From positions 37,665,069-37,729,068 of the forward strand of contig OZ034975.1 of NCBI GenBank assembly GCA_964030785.1: 64,000 nt of DNA. Reading direction: 5' to 3'. Below the pieces are notes generated by a model that ran no database searches, had not been told where the DNA came from, and saw nothing but the letters and a program-made list of their open reading frames with translations. Below are positions 1-12,095 of this stretch, piece after piece; position 1 is the stretch's first letter, and each line of letters begins with the position of its first letter. The DNA comes from Siderastrea siderea. Its lineage: Eukaryota > Cnidaria > Anthozoa > Scleractinia > Rhizangiidae. The position numbers were made by a program, and so were the translations under genes.

Positions 1-254
1 GGCAGAGGTTGGGGTGAAGTGGACACTGTTGACATGGGACGTGGCACATTTATATCCTCCAAGTCTGCATAAACCACTTTCCCAGACTTGGGTTTCTTGA
101 TAAATGAAAAGTATTTTGAATCGTTTCACCGTACATGGGGTTATGGAAATTTAGTGTGACCAACTACTAAGCTATTAGTGTAACTGTGATGCTGTTTTTA
201 ATGTGATTATTAAAAAAAAAAAACATTGACCACCAGTCCCTTCCTAAGCGGCTG

Positions 255-272
255 TTTATTCTGCTGTTTATT
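255..272 (-). promoter_or_regulatory. Two polyadenylation hexamers of the host gene
   Basis: AATAAA occurs twice on the minus strand (255-260 and 267-272), about 220 bases downstream of the tail-exon stop codon. They are the natural 3'-end signals for the receptor gene. Positions 1-254 hold no gene I can recognise. Confidence 0.5.
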
Positions 273-488
273 TTGCTGTGACAAATTTCTAACGTGTAAC
301 CTTTCAAGTGAGAGCTGTCGAGCAACATTTTCCTTTCTGCTTCTTTTTTGTTTCTTTCTTCTTTTTCTCTTTTTTTTAAACCTACGTGGAACGCAATTCG
401 TACAGGTGGGAAACGCCAACTCAAACGCTCTCATTTCTACATGACTGCTGACTTCAGTGTACGTTTGATTTGCCCTTCTCGACTATTC

Positions 489-798
489 CTAATCCGAAAG
501 GGACAAAATACGTTTAGAATGATCACGTCCTTTCGAATAATATACCTTCTTAGATTTTTTTGACTTGTCGACTTCTGCATACGTGTAGTCTAGTTTCTCC
601 TCCTTCTTCTTCTTAGACTTGTCGACTTCTGCATAAGTAGGAGGGGCGGCTGCTTCCTCTTGGTGTGATGCAGCGTCACGTCCATCTGCGGCTGCCCTCT
701 GCTGTAGTGCAACAGCCTCAGTTCCGTTAGGTCGCGGTCCTGTCCCTGCATACCCGTGATTGACTTGGGAATAAGCATTATCTTCAGCATTATCATGC
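489..798 (-). CDS. Cytoplasmic tail exon with Y-x-x-V phosphotyrosine-type motifs
   Basis: The acceptor TTTATTTCCAG lies at 799-809, and the exon enters after two bases of the previous codon. The product is hydrophilic: an acidic start containing NAYSQV, an alanine- and glutamine-rich stretch, then PTYAEVDKSKKKK and YTYAEVDKSKK. Tyr-x-x-Val repeats next to lysine runs are typical of SH2-binding tails. They resemble ITIM/ITSM motifs but lack the strict residue at -2. The frame runs to TAG at 489-491, although a possible donor (AAG|GTATAT) at 545 could instead join a further exon outside the window. It is probably the terminal coding exon, because AATAAA signals follow. Confidence 0.6.
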
Positions 799-1755
799 CT
801 GGAAATAAATTAAATGGTGTTTAATACACTCATTTATTAGTGAAGACATTTTAACATCAGCCGTAAATTACAAGAAAATTACTGATAATGACCACGGATT
901 CATTTACTTTCTAAAGCGATTGACATATAGTACAACACTGTTTGCAAGATGTTGCACCATGTTGTGACTTGCGGAGATTAAAACAGATTGCTTGATGTTT
1001 TCGTTTGTCCTTCAGCAAAGGAATGGCTCTATTCCGTTCAAAAAAACGTTTCACACGATTAACGTCGATTTGAACTTTCAATATCGCGTAATACACAGTA
1101 CAACATTTCAACATTACCCACGATTGTTGATCGACGAATGTAGAACCGTGTGGTTAAGAAAAGACTTAAGGAGCGAAATACATCAACAAAACAAAGGTCT
1201 AAGTGTACTGGCCCCGAAAAAATATTAGTATCATTCTCCTTACTCTTATTTGTTTTAATTGTTATTTTGCAAAGTTTGAGATTTCAAACTGTTCCCTGCC
1301 TCTGAGGGTTTTAAAAAATTATTCTAAACAGCAAATATACAATGAAACCCCGTTACATGTGACCACCGACAGGTCATAAGAATGTGATCATGTTAACGGG
1401 TTGGTGGGATTAACTGGGTTTTATGACAAAACGACGACTGCATAAGCTTTTCTAGATCAACGAAAAAGTCGCCGTAATAACGCTGTTAACAGGGTGGTCG
1501 TAAGGTGCGTTCGACTGGATAAATGTTGTCAATGAATTTACACTAATCCGTGTGGTTTACCGTTCTCTGTAAAACACCGTGAGAGCACACAATACAGCAA
1601 TGTTTTAAACCCCTGAATCATTATTATGTCTCGTTATTTTTTATCGTGATGAAATATCTGAGAAAGATACGGTTAAATTTTTTCATCAAAAAGAATTAAA
1701 AGAAATAATAATGATGATGATGATGATAATAATAATAAAATAGCTCAATACTCAC
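799..1755 (-). other. Intron, nothing recognised
   Basis: This is AT-rich intronic sequence, with a short (ATG)n/(AAT)n microsatellite near 1710-1740. I see no ORF of interest and no recognisable repeat family. Confidence 0.5.
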
Positions 1756-1777
1756 AGCCTTTCTTCGGAGTTGTGGA
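1756..1777 (-). CDS. Probable 22-nt cytoplasmic micro-exon
   Basis: The donor GGCT|GTGAGT is strong and the acceptor ends ATCAAG, with a CTTTCTTTC pyrimidine tract further upstream. Entering in phase 1 and leaving in phase 2, it is the only exon seen that joins the phase-1 ends upstream (9139 or 5676) to the phase-2 start of the tail exon, reading VHNSEERL. The acceptor is weak, so this remains an inference from phase. Confidence 0.4.
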
Positions 1778-2249
1778 CTTGATGTTACCAAAGCACATCG
1801 ACAAAATGAAAGAAAGAAAGGAATAATCCGTTGACTTTGGAGCCGGGGGCAGGGAATCCGACATCATTATCCCCCTCCCCCCTCCCCCTTTACACAAACT
1901 TGAAACGTTTACAACCTTTTTCATTATCTAAATAGATGCCTCCAAAACGTTGTGACAAAAATTTAACTCGGCATAATTTAATGGGACATGTCACTTTTTA
2001 CTAGACTAGACAGGCATGTTCCCCAAATTTTAATTTTGTCCTTAAGTTCTTTCAGTAGTCTGTGTAGTTTTAGGCCATTTTCGGATTTTTTTTAGCATTG
2101 GTTTTGATAACTATTTTCCCAATGTTCAATAGTAGTTTTCCTAAGCTTTGTAAATATCAAGAAATCGAAGAAAATACACCAAAGATAGCGGCTGTTTAGA
2201 AATTATAGAGCAATCCTCACGCCATAATCATAATCTTTCCAACTTATGT
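1778..2249 (-). other. Intron flanking a LINE insertion
   Basis: This is AT-rich intron with a CCCCCTCC run near 1871-1888. No gene is seen. It ends at the 5' copy of the LINE target-site duplication. Confidence 0.5.
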
Positions 2250-2263
2250 ATGTCTGGCCCGCC

Positions 2264-4618
2264 AAAACCGCCCACAAAACCATGATAGGTCCAAAAGAAC
2301 TAGGAGGTTTAGACTTGCCGGATTTTGACATAATCAACGATTCTCTCAAAGTAACCTGGGTGAAATGTCTTAGCGATAGCACAGAAACCTCGATTTGGAG
2401 CCACATGCCCCTTTATTATCTTCAGGATGTAGGAGGTTTGTCCCTCCTTCAATGTATCTTTGACTTAAAGCTGCTCAAAACAGATAAACCGATTGATTTT
2501 TACAAAGAAGCCCTAAAAGCCTAGCAAAAAATAAACAAAAGAACTCCCCGCACCAAAGAACAAGTATTAAACGAAATTGTTTGGAACAATCGCTTCATTA
2601 AAATAGAGGGTTATTCAGTTTATTACAAAAAAATGGCACGAGGCAGGCGTAACCAAAGTTGAAGACATTTTTCTAGGCAACACTTTCCTACCATTTAACG
2701 ATTTCTGCGACAAATATAAAATAAAAACTAACTTCTTAAAATACTACGGCTTATGCCATGCAGTCCCTAACCTGCGATCAGGCCGAATTTTAGCATCGCT
2801 CTCATATTCTCTTACGTTGGTCGCTCGCTAAAATAGGGCCTGATACAATCTCTCACAGGAGTTCGTGTCGGCGACCAAATTTTGGCCGCGGGAATCTCGC
2901 AATCTGATTGGTCCTTTAACAATAGAGCTGTCAACGGAAGTAAACTGTCTACGAGTCTCGCTCACAATTTCGATCCGACCGCCATCGCCAAGGAACAACC
3001 AAGGAACAAGTCTGCCGAAGTAAAATGTGTTGCTCTAATAAAATTAAATTCTCGTCGTTCTAGGAGAATTGTCACCATTTCTTTCTCTCCTGAGAATGGC
3101 GTTCGGTTTGATGCAAAGCTGTCTCTCACCTGGAGCAGAGAAGTACAGCAACAGTGAAGTATTAAAGAAGTATGTATTCCGTTTTATCGCATCGTGTCTC
3201 GGAATTTTCATTTGACGCTTTCAGCTAGTATTGATAACATGAACAGAGTAGTGGTTGTTTTCGCGTTTTACGAAACGAAACGAACAGCAGACGAACAAAT
3301 ATCTTTCGCCAAGAATGATCAACAAGTCAACCGATAATTCGGTAAACTTAACGGTAAACTGATGTTTGGCGAGAACCGCAATCAAGTCGCAATAACGATT
3401 TTCAGTTTATTCATTCATTGTTTAATACTTGTGTCGTTTTATTGATCTTTGACATTGACATCAAAGGATCTGACTAGTTTTATAATAAATTTTCTTCGTT
3501 TTAAAATTCGCTGCTGTTTAGAGATAAAATTCGCTGCTAATCTCAAATATTTATCACTTCTGGAACTAAATTAAATTACAAAATACTCCTTTGTTTATAA
3601 ACGGTTTTGTTTATATCTTTATTCTAAAGAACGAAACTGAAGGTATTTCTCTTAATTGCCCAAGGTTTTTTTTACGACAAATGCGAAGAGAATATTTCCG
3701 GATACCACCTGAAATGGGAAAGGATTCAAGCATGCAGCATATCTTGGTACATGACAACCTCGTCGTGTTTTGAATTTTCATTCAGTTTCAGCTCAGACAG
3801 AGCAACCATGTACAATACCGAAACCTTCAAGTTAGCAATCGTGTAAATTTGAGTGCTTGTAGCCTATGATTTTCTTATTTTGCCGACATTTGCGTGACTT
3901 TTTGCGAGTTGCCGTTATGGGAAATTTGCATACCGAGCATCGTGCAAGCAGAAGAAATTTTGATTGGCTGTTTTGAATGTCAATCAATCAAAAAAGTGGG
4001 CGGCAGACGTTCCGTAGAAGAATTGTATCAGGCTCTATTTTTCGTTTCGCCCGTCCCGCCTGAATGTTTCACCGAGCGAAACGAAAATAGAGCCTGATCG
4101 CAGGTTATGCAGTCCCTCAAGAGTGGGTAGACATTCTTAAAGGAAAGGCCGTGGTTCCCGTGGAAAAAAGTGCGGATCAGGACAAAATACCGTTAGATCA
4201 AATATCCTGCAAGCTTGCAACCAAATTTCTGGTTAAAAACAAATTTGTAGCTCCCACAACTGAACGACGGATGAGAAATGCCAATCTAAACGAGGTCACG
4301 ATACAACGAATCTACAGTCTTCCTTTTAAGGTCACTAAAGACACCAGACTTTCAATTTTCCAGTTTAAAATAGTCCATAACATTTTACCCACTAACGCGA
4401 CGCTGCATCGGGACTCACTCAGAGAGAATGATAAATGCCACCTCTGTAAAGAAAGAGAAACCTTAGCTCATCTTTTTGTCACCTGCCCCATAGTACAGAT
4501 TTTCTGGTCTTGCTTCGTTAATTGGTGGAACACTAAAAACCAAGATGAAATTAATCTTGATGAAAACGATATAATATACGGTGTCACTACCAACTTCCCT
4601 CTTCGCCTTGGTTTATAA
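2264..4618 (+). pseudogene. LINE ORF2 C-terminal remnant with zf-RVT domain, split by a transposon
   Basis: The first part (2264-2757) reads like the region after the reverse transcriptase, including KELGGLDLPDFDI and a GGLSLLQC block. It has a TAG near 2522 and a frame slip near 2632. The second part (4118-4618) continues the same protein after the nested element and contains FKIVHNILPTN followed by CHLCKERETLAHLFVTC, a zinc-binding zf-RVT motif with C-x2-C and H...C ligands. The domain pair is typical of L1-like elements in cnidarians. It is not functional. Confidence 0.75.
2769..4106. mobile_element. Non-autonomous TIR transposon (1,338 bp) nested in the LINE, MULE-like
   Basis: Its ends are perfect 15-bp inverted repeats, AACCTGCGATCAGGC at 2769-2783 and the complement at 4092-4106. 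They are flanked by an 11-bp direct repeat ATGCAGTCCCT at 2758-2768 and 4107-4117. Each end also folds on itself: GGCC..ATTTTAGC pairs with GCTAAAATAGGGCC on the left, and ATCAGGCTCTATTTTTCG pairs with CGAAAATAGAGCCTGAT on the right. No transposase is encoded; short ORFs at 2882-3157 and 3894-4097 look spurious. A 9-11 bp duplication suggests a Mutator-like mobiliser, but the family is not proven. Confidence 0.8.
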
Positions 4619-5142
4619 ACCTCTGCTTGATAATAGCAAAACAATATATATATACCGCTTCACGAAAGGAAGAAGATTACTACTGGGATGCTTTTATGGC
4701 TATTCTGACAAATAAAACTGAAATTGAGAAACAAAAAGCCAAGCTACAAATAATTATTTAAAAAAGGAAAGTAGGCACCAAAAGGAAACCCTCGCACAAT
4801 CTGTGCACATAATCTATTTAGACTAATTTAGATACTTTATGTTATATATCTTTTATTAATGAAAGTGCCGAAGATATTAAAGGTTGTTACTAGTAGGTTT
4901 TATTACCTTAAAAGAGGAACGAAGGGGGAAAAAAAAGGAAAAAGAAAAAAAAAGAAAAAAAATACCGTTAAATTATAGCGCTAGCTGTAGTTGCAATTAT
5001 TATCGATTGTATTTACTTTTGTTAACGTCTACGTAATTTTTTTTTAATTCTTTTATTTAAGTTTTTGTAAGTAGTGTACTGTACTGTTTCGTTTTTGTGT
5101 AAATGCATTAAAATTAAAGAAAAAAAAAATGTCTGGCCCGCC

Positions 5143-5675
5143 TAGACTAGTAGCTCCTACCTGTGAGTCTGTCCACTGAAACTACGGTAAGCAAGATTTT
5201 CAAATAAAGTTGAAGTTTACCACGTCACATTGCAAGCTGATAGGAAACCCTTTTAAACGTACTATACACCCTCCAAGTTTCGTTTCATCGCGCTTAAATA
5301 CTCAAAGTACCCTGATTACAAGTAAATCAAAAACTATTATCAGTGTGATCGCACCTTATACCAGTTATAACTAAAAACACAATGCATACAGCGCATCAAC
5401 TAATAAGAATTGAAGCAAAAACGCGCAACCAAGGAGAGCTATCATGAATATTTTCTTTAGCTTTTGGCTGATTGAAAAACACCACGTCTGCTCCTGGATA
5501 AATTAATGTTGATCTAGTTTAAGAACAAAGTATATGACAGGGCTCACAATTTCTTTATGTCATAGAAAATAAAGATAAGCAGACTTAGCTTGCGATTGTA
5601 GGCAGTTACTCATTACTTTTTTTTTTCCACAAAGTTACATTGTAGGTAATCATAATTAACCAATTAAGTACTCAC
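5143..5675 (-). other. Intronic sequence, similar to a segment near 48.4 kb
   Basis: Positions about 5135-5180 (CCGCCTAGACTAG..CTACCTGTG) resemble 48413-48455 (CCGCCTAGATTAG..CTACCTGTG), so parts of the cluster introns are paralogous. There is no other recognisable content. Confidence 0.45.
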
Positions 5676-5792
5676 TCCCGGGATCTTTTCTACATTTCCT
5701 CCTCTTGTGTACCCACCATGCAATAATGCCAACCACGAAAGCAATTAGAACCACCCCGGCAATAGCAAGGACGACAATTTTCCACACAATTG
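5676..5792 (-). CDS. Second transmembrane exon
   Basis: This is a 117-bp, phase 1-1 exon with a good acceptor (CTTTTGCCTGTTTTAG) and donor (GGGA|GTGAGT). It encodes one hydrophobic helix (KIVVLAIAGVVLIAFVVGII) followed by the basic stop-transfer WWVHKRRKCRK. It differs in sequence from the transmembrane exon at 10696-10875. Both have the same phase, so they could be alternatives, or this could be the remnant of a second, shorter receptor gene sharing the downstream tail. Confidence 0.6.
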
Positions 5793-8700
5793 CTAAAACA
5801 GGCAAAAGTACAGAAGAATTGTGTTTTTGCAGTTTACTTTGCAATCGTTATATTAACACCCTGAGTAAGTATTAATCTACGTAACTCTTAGAAAACAAGA
5901 AAACCTGTGGTTTATCAAAGACGGGCCCTTACAAGCCGGAGTTAATTTGTGAGCCACTGGGTTTATGAGCTAAAGGAATTCTCAACATTTTTCTGTTTTC
6001 GAAATTGCAAAAAGTACATATAGCAAAAATAAAAACCTGCAAAAACTTCAAACCTAACCGCAGTTGCCAGAATTAAACCGCTGAACAGAATTCTCCTACA
6101 GCACTCACATTTTCGGTGTTAGAAGTGCCATGCGTTACATAAAATTGCGTTACCTGCACATTTATGTGACTACGAAATTCCTTTCTTTCTCCATTGCTAC
6201 AAGACGGTACCCCAGAGGCCCGTCTTAATAATCCAACAAGCGCCAGTAAATTCAAAATGATTGATTTTTTTTCAAAGTATGTTTTTTTTTTACCGGTTAC
6301 CCTTTCCAGGACCAAAGTATCTAAAACTTACAAAAAGAAATACCACAAAGCTCGAATAATATATATTTGTAGCAACTATAGGACCTGTGCAAAATCTTTT
6401 CCTTCTAATACTTAGCCATCTTTTTTTCTTTTCTCAAAAACCCATATTACTTACATAATTGATTGATAATAGTATTCTCTTCACCGTATCGAGAAAGCCT
6501 AATGTTGTAAGCCTTATGGTTTGCCTTTAAGTGATGTTCCACAGATCATACTCCTCTACTTTTGCTTTGTGCGGAAAATAAGGCAACTTGAACTTCAAAA
6601 TAAATGTTACAATGTACATGTTACAGAGTATGTGAGTCAAAAGTGCTTTATATATGATGGTCTTAAAAAGAAATAAAACAAGCCTCAATCACTTGGATTG
6701 AAGACCCTGTTTCCAAGAAATTAGAAATCTTGGGTGACTTACTCGAGCAGTTTTTGTCTCTTATAAACGTTTCTGTGCAAACTGGTTCTCTGAGAGCCAC
6801 TTATTGGTTGCTGAGGGAATCTGGTTCCTCTACAACTTGTTTATTTCAATAAAGCGTAGTAATAAGAGCAACATTTTCGTGTAACTTATCGCTCAACAAT
6901 GTTGCGTCTGTAAGTTGAGATCGTTTGTTGCGCGTACAGAACAAAATCCCTACTTAACCAACTTTCATGTTGTTTAAAAGTAGAAGCGTCGTTTTTTCTG
7001 TAACGTGAAAATTTGTTACGCGAGGACGGTGGTGCCCACATAACTAAGAAGTAAAAAGGGCTAGCTAAAGGAACAAAATAGCTAATTTTTATTTCAACGC
7101 TCGGGATGAGCACGGACCCATATAAATAGTGATATTACATCACATAAATTGTCAATCGTTCTTTGCAGGGATAAATAATTAAGAATAATTAGGAAGAAAT
7201 AATTAAGTCCTTTAAATAAGATATCAGTTCCTGAAGAATATATATTTGATTTACATTTAGTTTCTTTCTTTTTCCGTGTCGAGCGAATGGAAAGATTATT
7301 TGCTATAGTCTTTTCTAGAGACACAATGCTCTATTTGGAACCAATCCAAAAATTCTCAAAATATACCTTTAGAAAACATTACATTAATTAACAGTAATAC
7401 ATAAATAGCTCGTGTCAGTAATATCGTGAAACGTTATTGACATCAACGGTTGACAATGACTTTTATCACTTACTTAGCTCAAAACTGCAGACATGACAGC
7501 TACAAGTAAGTTGAAATTACCGTGCACAGTTAATATATACTTCACCCTTACACGAGACATGAATTTTTTCTAATGTACCAGCTATAAGTGGCATTCATTT
7601 ACATGGTCATGATTTGTGTGAAGATTAAAGATTAGATTAAAAGCTGTTATCTTATCAACTGACAAAAGCATATTAGCTTGTCTATTAGCTTACGATTAAC
7701 GCATATTAACGTGTGCGAAAAAAACATTCGAGCAGGGTTCGTAGCGATCTTTGATTCGAAAATGTGAAATGGTAATCACTCAGACGAGAACAACCACAAT
7801 GCACTTGGCGCACACGATTGCGAAGGTCAGGGAAGAAAAGAAGGGAGATTTTCATCAAATCTGCGATTGCCAATAGCATCATTGAATTGTTATTAATTCA
7901 CATTATTAATTTATATCGCAGAACGGAGATAAATTAGAGACTACCTATGCCTAACTTCATACTTTATCCAGATTTTGAAACTTGTGCGCATAATTGCACA
8001 CTATTTTTACAGACATTACAAGCCCCATGCAAAACCTTTTAATGACAGATAACCTCGATGGTCGTTGGCAAGCTTTGTCACCGTCAATCGATCGAAGACG
8101 GATCAAATTATATTGCCATGGTGTTACCTTCAAAAATGAAAAAGAGAATAAAGTACATGTTAAGTGCGATTAACTATTAGCAGCATTTAAATGTGGATTA
8201 ATTTCTGAAAACCTGGTGTGCAGTGTTGATGGCGAGTGACGTGAAAAAAGAGAGGTACTACAGTTGGTGCAATGCTGTTCTATCGATCTTATCTGCAGAT
8301 ACGACGCAGGTCTTAGCAACCTCTAATTTCATTGGACCTTGGTATCACGCAGCACTATCGTTTTCAGGGCTAGGGTCCATTGTTCTGTTTGTTCTATTGT
8401 TTTCTCAGCAAATCAGAGAAGACCTTGTGAGAGCTGCGTACCGCCCTTATCTGTAGAAGTGACACGTGACCATTTAAATGAAGTCTAAGTAGCAATACTT
8501 CCTCGCGGTACTGTTTGTATATGTTGCACAAGGTGGTTATAAGCTTTTCAGTCTGTCAAGAAATCCCAAAGTGTGACCATTCAGATAAAATTGGTACTGA
8601 ACAGTATTTTCCTGTGGTGCTGCTAATTATGCTGTACAAGGTTTTAGAATCTACAGACCAAGAAATCTCAGCGCCACCACTGAAAGTGGAACATGCCTGC

Positions 8701-9138
8701 GAAAGTGATAACCCCCAGATGAAGGCTACAACATTTCCGCAAAATTATTGCCGTTCAATATATCTCTCCACCGGAATTTCAATTGAAAAACGCGGCGAAA
8801 TTTGTATTTTTGTTTGTTTTTCCTTTTTTTTTTTTCATTCAGCGGCCTTAGTGCGAACTGGAAACTGAACTATTACGGAAGGAAATCCGACTTAGCGCAC
8901 AAAACTAGAGAGCCAACTAAACACTCTAATGTTGTTGCCTCCTCCACATACGTTGGGAACAATGTTTCATCGAAACCAGAACACATTCACCCAACAAAAA
9001 GTTTGTGCAACACCCAACGTCGAATGCCAGACGTTCAAGCTTTGGGAACCAACAAATGTTGTACAGAAATGTAACGTTCAGCCGGGGCTTTAGATATAAT
9101 TCAGATTAAAATAGAATCTTAGTCGTGTATACCATTAC
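5793..9138 (-). other. Long intron, no firm gene
   Basis: This is AT-rich sequence. Positions 8460-8720 contain a copy, in the opposite orientation, of the repeat seen at 13975-14225 (AAATCCCAAAGTGTGACCAT, ACTGAACAGTATTTTCCTGT). ORFs of 70-117 codons here have no recognisable domain or coding-like composition. Confidence 0.5.
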
Positions 9139-9187
9139 CCTGCGCAGGAGTCTGGCCATTGAACTGCACTTCATCAGGGGTCCTCTC
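9139..9187 (-). CDS. Short cytoplasmic exon
   Basis: This is a 49-nt exon between acceptor GGCTTCTAG and donor CAGG|GTAATG. It enters in phase 0, matching the end of exon 9802-9947, and leaves in phase 1. It reads ERTPDEVQFNGQTPAQ, a polar juxtamembrane-type peptide. Confidence 0.5.
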
Positions 9188-9801
9188 CTAGAAGCCGTTC
9201 CCCTGAAAGAATATTTTAAAGAGTTAAGTAAGCCTTAGGAAATACAATAGCAACAATTTTAACAAAACTTTGGAGAGTGCCGCTTTATCCACTTTGGTAA
9301 CGTGTAAATGCAACTGTACCCAACTTAAAAAAAAAAAGGTGTGATACCACGGGTCTTCCACGCTATTGTTGTCACAATCGTGGCTGCATGTCAGCATAAA
9401 TTATAAAGGGCTAGTATAGGAATTTGGTGCGACAAAAATGTCTCACCTTGCTTCCGTCGAGTTTTGACTGGTTCATTGGGTAAACTGTGTTTGCTGTAAT
9501 TGACTGGGATAACTGCTTTGGTTCTGGTCTGACGACACTATTACTTAAAGTTTGTTCATAAACCAAGTGACTAAGCAGCTGGCATTTTTCTGCGGTTTCC
9601 TCATCACGAAGTGAAAGGACGCCCCTTTACTATCCCCTGCTTGGAAAGCTTCCTCATAGCAAGTCCCCCCCGACCCCCTAGTCACTCTCCCGTATCCACT
9701 TCCCAGTATGACAGTTTAATCGACAGTCCCTAGAACCCATTTCAGCTCTTGTGTAAAGAAACAGCATAAACAACATGCCCATAAGAAAAGCACCAAGGTA
9801 C

Positions 9802-9947
9802 CTGGTGAGAAGGTCCTCGCGCACTGGGCCCTTCTTCAACGTAGGTCCCGGGTCCTGTGTACGCATGGGCAGGCTCTCCAGATCCTTTTTCATTAGTGTA
9901 ATGGGGAAGATCGATCCACTTGCCGTCTTCATATCTTTGGCAAATTT
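9802..9947 (-). CDS. Cytoplasmic exon after the transmembrane segment
   Basis: This is a 146-nt exon with acceptor CTCCCTTTTAAG and donor CACCAG|GTACCT. It enters in phase 1 from exon 10696-10875 and ends in phase 0. The product is polar and contains YEDGKWIDLPHYTNEKGSG and AYTGPGTYVEEGPS, with several tyrosines that could be phosphorylated. Its start was chosen because a nearer AG (at 9935) would give the wrong phase. Confidence 0.55.
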
Positions 9948-10695
9948 CTTAAAAGGGAGATACATTGACTAAGAAAATCAACTACTTAATTTTAATTCAT
10001 TTTTAACGAGACCTCGATCAGAAATTAATTTAACAAGAAATAACAAAGAGAACCGAAATCTACCAATCATATGTTTGCAAAACGAAACCAATACGACTTG
10101 TGCGCAATACGTCGGCCACTTATAATTCTCCCCTCCCCCCACAAAAGCTCTCGAACTTCTTCGATCTTTACAATACAATTGTGCGAGTTTAAGTCTTATC
10201 TTTATTGCTCCGGAATATACTTCCATTAGTCAGTTTTAAACGTAAATGTAAGGGTAATCATTCTATTCTGACGAAAAGATAGCCTGACTTACACAATCGG
10301 TCAATTTGGAAAGTTACAAAACAAGAACTCAACTGAGAAATTGTTAATGTTCATATTCCCTGTGTACTCAGACAACCGATATGCTGAAATACCATTCACA
10401 TGAAAATGTTGCCAACTTCGGTTCTTAAAGGGTTTTTAGTCTACAAATCATTTTTTTCTCGAAACATCAATAAAGCGTCCCTTTTAATCACTTAAGCCCC
10501 CGAATCAAAATGCACCACTCTGTTCTTCTCATTGTTTTGCATATATTTCCCATGGCACTAATGGGGGGGGGGGGGGGGGGAAATTTGATTAAACATCAAG
10601 ACATGTCATCTTTGGTGATCATTTTTTCCTTTAATCTCATAACCTGTATGTTTGATCATGTAGTGATATTGTTAGAAGAAAGGGGGTAACCATAC
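9948..10695 (-). other. Intron with a poly-G tract
   Basis: Apart from a run of about 20 G at 10562-10581, nothing is recognised. The G run could form a G-quadruplex or be an assembly-prone homopolymer. Confidence 0.5.
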
Positions 10696-10875
10696 CTTGC
10701 TTGCCTGACTTCTTCTTCTTGCGCAGACAGCAGTGGATAATGGCGCAAACTAAAACCAAGAAGACCAGACCACCAATAGCAGCGAGTAAAGCAATTATCC
10801 ATGAAGCCAGGGACTTGCGCTGTGCAGCTACCGCTGGTGGCTTACCTTGAACGGTCGTCGGAGGAGCAGAAGTTA
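10696..10875 (-). CDS. Transmembrane exon
   Basis: This is a 180-bp, phase 1-1 exon (acceptor GCACTCTTTCAG, donor AAG|GTATGG). It encodes a Thr/Pro-rich stalk (TSAPPTTVQGKPPAV), a hydrophobic helix beginning SWIIALLAAIGGLVFLVLVC, and a basic stop-transfer CCLRKKKKSGKQ. It follows the SEA-like exons, giving the usual SEA-TM order of mucin-like and adhesion receptors. Confidence 0.8.
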
Positions 10876-11943
10876 CTGAAAGAGTGCAAAAATAACACAT
10901 TAAACGCCCGTCATGTCCACCTCTGGTGATCTCAAACAGAAGTTGGCATCCATTAAACTTATCACCAACTGATGAGCTTGGGAATGGTGCCTTAAATTGA
11001 GACGCAAAGATGAGCTATAAGTGCAAACGCAAAGGTAACACAAAGCCACAAGGGCCAATCCACAAAACATGTACAGCAATGGGGCTATGCCGCTGGCCTC
11101 ATTGACTCCAGTTTCACCTTGAACAAATTATACTTAGCCACATTTAGATGCTGTCCTGAATTACCTTAGTATTGTCTATTTTAAACCTCTCGCTAAAATG
11201 GGGTTAGTTTGTGAAGAAACTGTTGTGCTGCAACGGCGGGAAGGTAAAACACAAAAATGTGGATTTATCAACTGAGGTGATGAAGGAAATTGGCGACGTA
11301 GAGAAATTCAAAAGTTGACGTTTTGAGCATTAGCTCTTCGCCAATCAAGGAATTAGTGGGTTGTGTTTGGTTTATACATTTAACGGTGGAGCTACGGCTG
11401 TTGGTGGAAAAACAAGAATAAATTACTTCAGTGCAAAGAGTTTAAGATAGTGAGGGCCGTAGTTTTCCGAGTGTCCTTAAAGGGTAAAATAAAATTGAAA
11501 CTTAGATTCGCCTAATTCTGGCACCAGAAAAAAAGGATTTGAGGCACTTCGGCTGGGAATGGCAAAAAAATTGTTTCTAGGAATGAAATTTAGGCAGAAT
11601 TACTTTGAAAGCGTCATTTTGAAAAGAATTTGGTCAGGATTTCAGTGGGATTTAACTCTTTTTGGGACAAAAAACTGTCGGTCGCTTTTTGGGCACATTT
11701 CTAACGTTTCAGGCCAGTGAATTATTTAGGAGTGATTTTCTGGTATCTGGTCATTAAAACAATTTATTGTTAACTGCAGCATACTATCAATTAGAGTTAA
11801 CAAACAACTGTCCAAAACGTTTTTGACCATTCAAGCGAGATACTTTTCCAGCATTGAAGGAATAATGAAGAATTCTTTTAAGAGTGACAAGAATGATTAA
11901 ACTGTACCGACTAACAGGTACGTATATAGGATCATGAACTCAC
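10876..11943 (-). other. Intron, nothing recognised
   Basis: No ORF, repeat boundary or RNA gene is evident in this kilobase. Confidence 0.45.
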
Positions 11944-12095
11944 TTGGTAGAACAAGGCGAAGTGTCGGTCTTTCTACTGGAATCATCTGAATACTGCCAT
12001 TGTCAACGGAATTCTGTAAGACCTGAACCAGTTCATCAACAGTCTTATTGCCTTTGATGAAGACCAAAGTGAAGTTTACTACAACGCTTCCGTTT
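11944..12095 (-). CDS. SEA-like domain, third exon
   Basis: This is a 152-nt exon with acceptor TTCCGCTGACAG and donor CCAA|GTGAGT. It reads NGSVVVNFTLVFIKGNKT followed by VDELVQVLQNSVDNGSIQ, the G-S-V-x-V-x-F strand and following helix typical of the second half of SEA domains. SEA domains sit just outside the membrane and are often autoproteolysed; a clear G-S-V-V cleavage sequence is visible here, but cleavage itself is inferred. Confidence 0.65.

Larger units (their letters stand above)
2264..5129 (+). mobile_element. 5'-truncated LINE retrotransposon copy with poly(A) tail
   Basis: The insert is bounded by a direct repeat ATGTCTGGCCCGCC at 2250-2263 and again at about 5129-5142, and it ends in an A-rich tail immediately before the second copy. 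These are the marks of target-primed reverse transcription. The remaining coding part is the C-terminal end of an L1-like ORF2. The 5' part (endonuclease and most of the reverse transcriptase) is absent. A second transposon sits inside it at 2769-4106, so the LINE inserted first. It lies antisense to the receptor gene, in an intron. Confidence 0.85.

Noticed and set aside
4920..4970. A-rich tract as the LINE end
   Set aside because: The true end is the later A run at about 5120-5129, directly followed by the target duplication.
6109..6153. Possible 45-nt exon (AG before GTAACG, donor GTGAGT)
   Set aside because: It is open only in phase 0, which does not fit neighbouring phase-1 exons; support is too weak.
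8223..9074. Three plus-strand ORFs of 77-117 codons
   Set aside because: No domain, composition like intron, overlap with a dispersed repeat, and no splice or promoter context.
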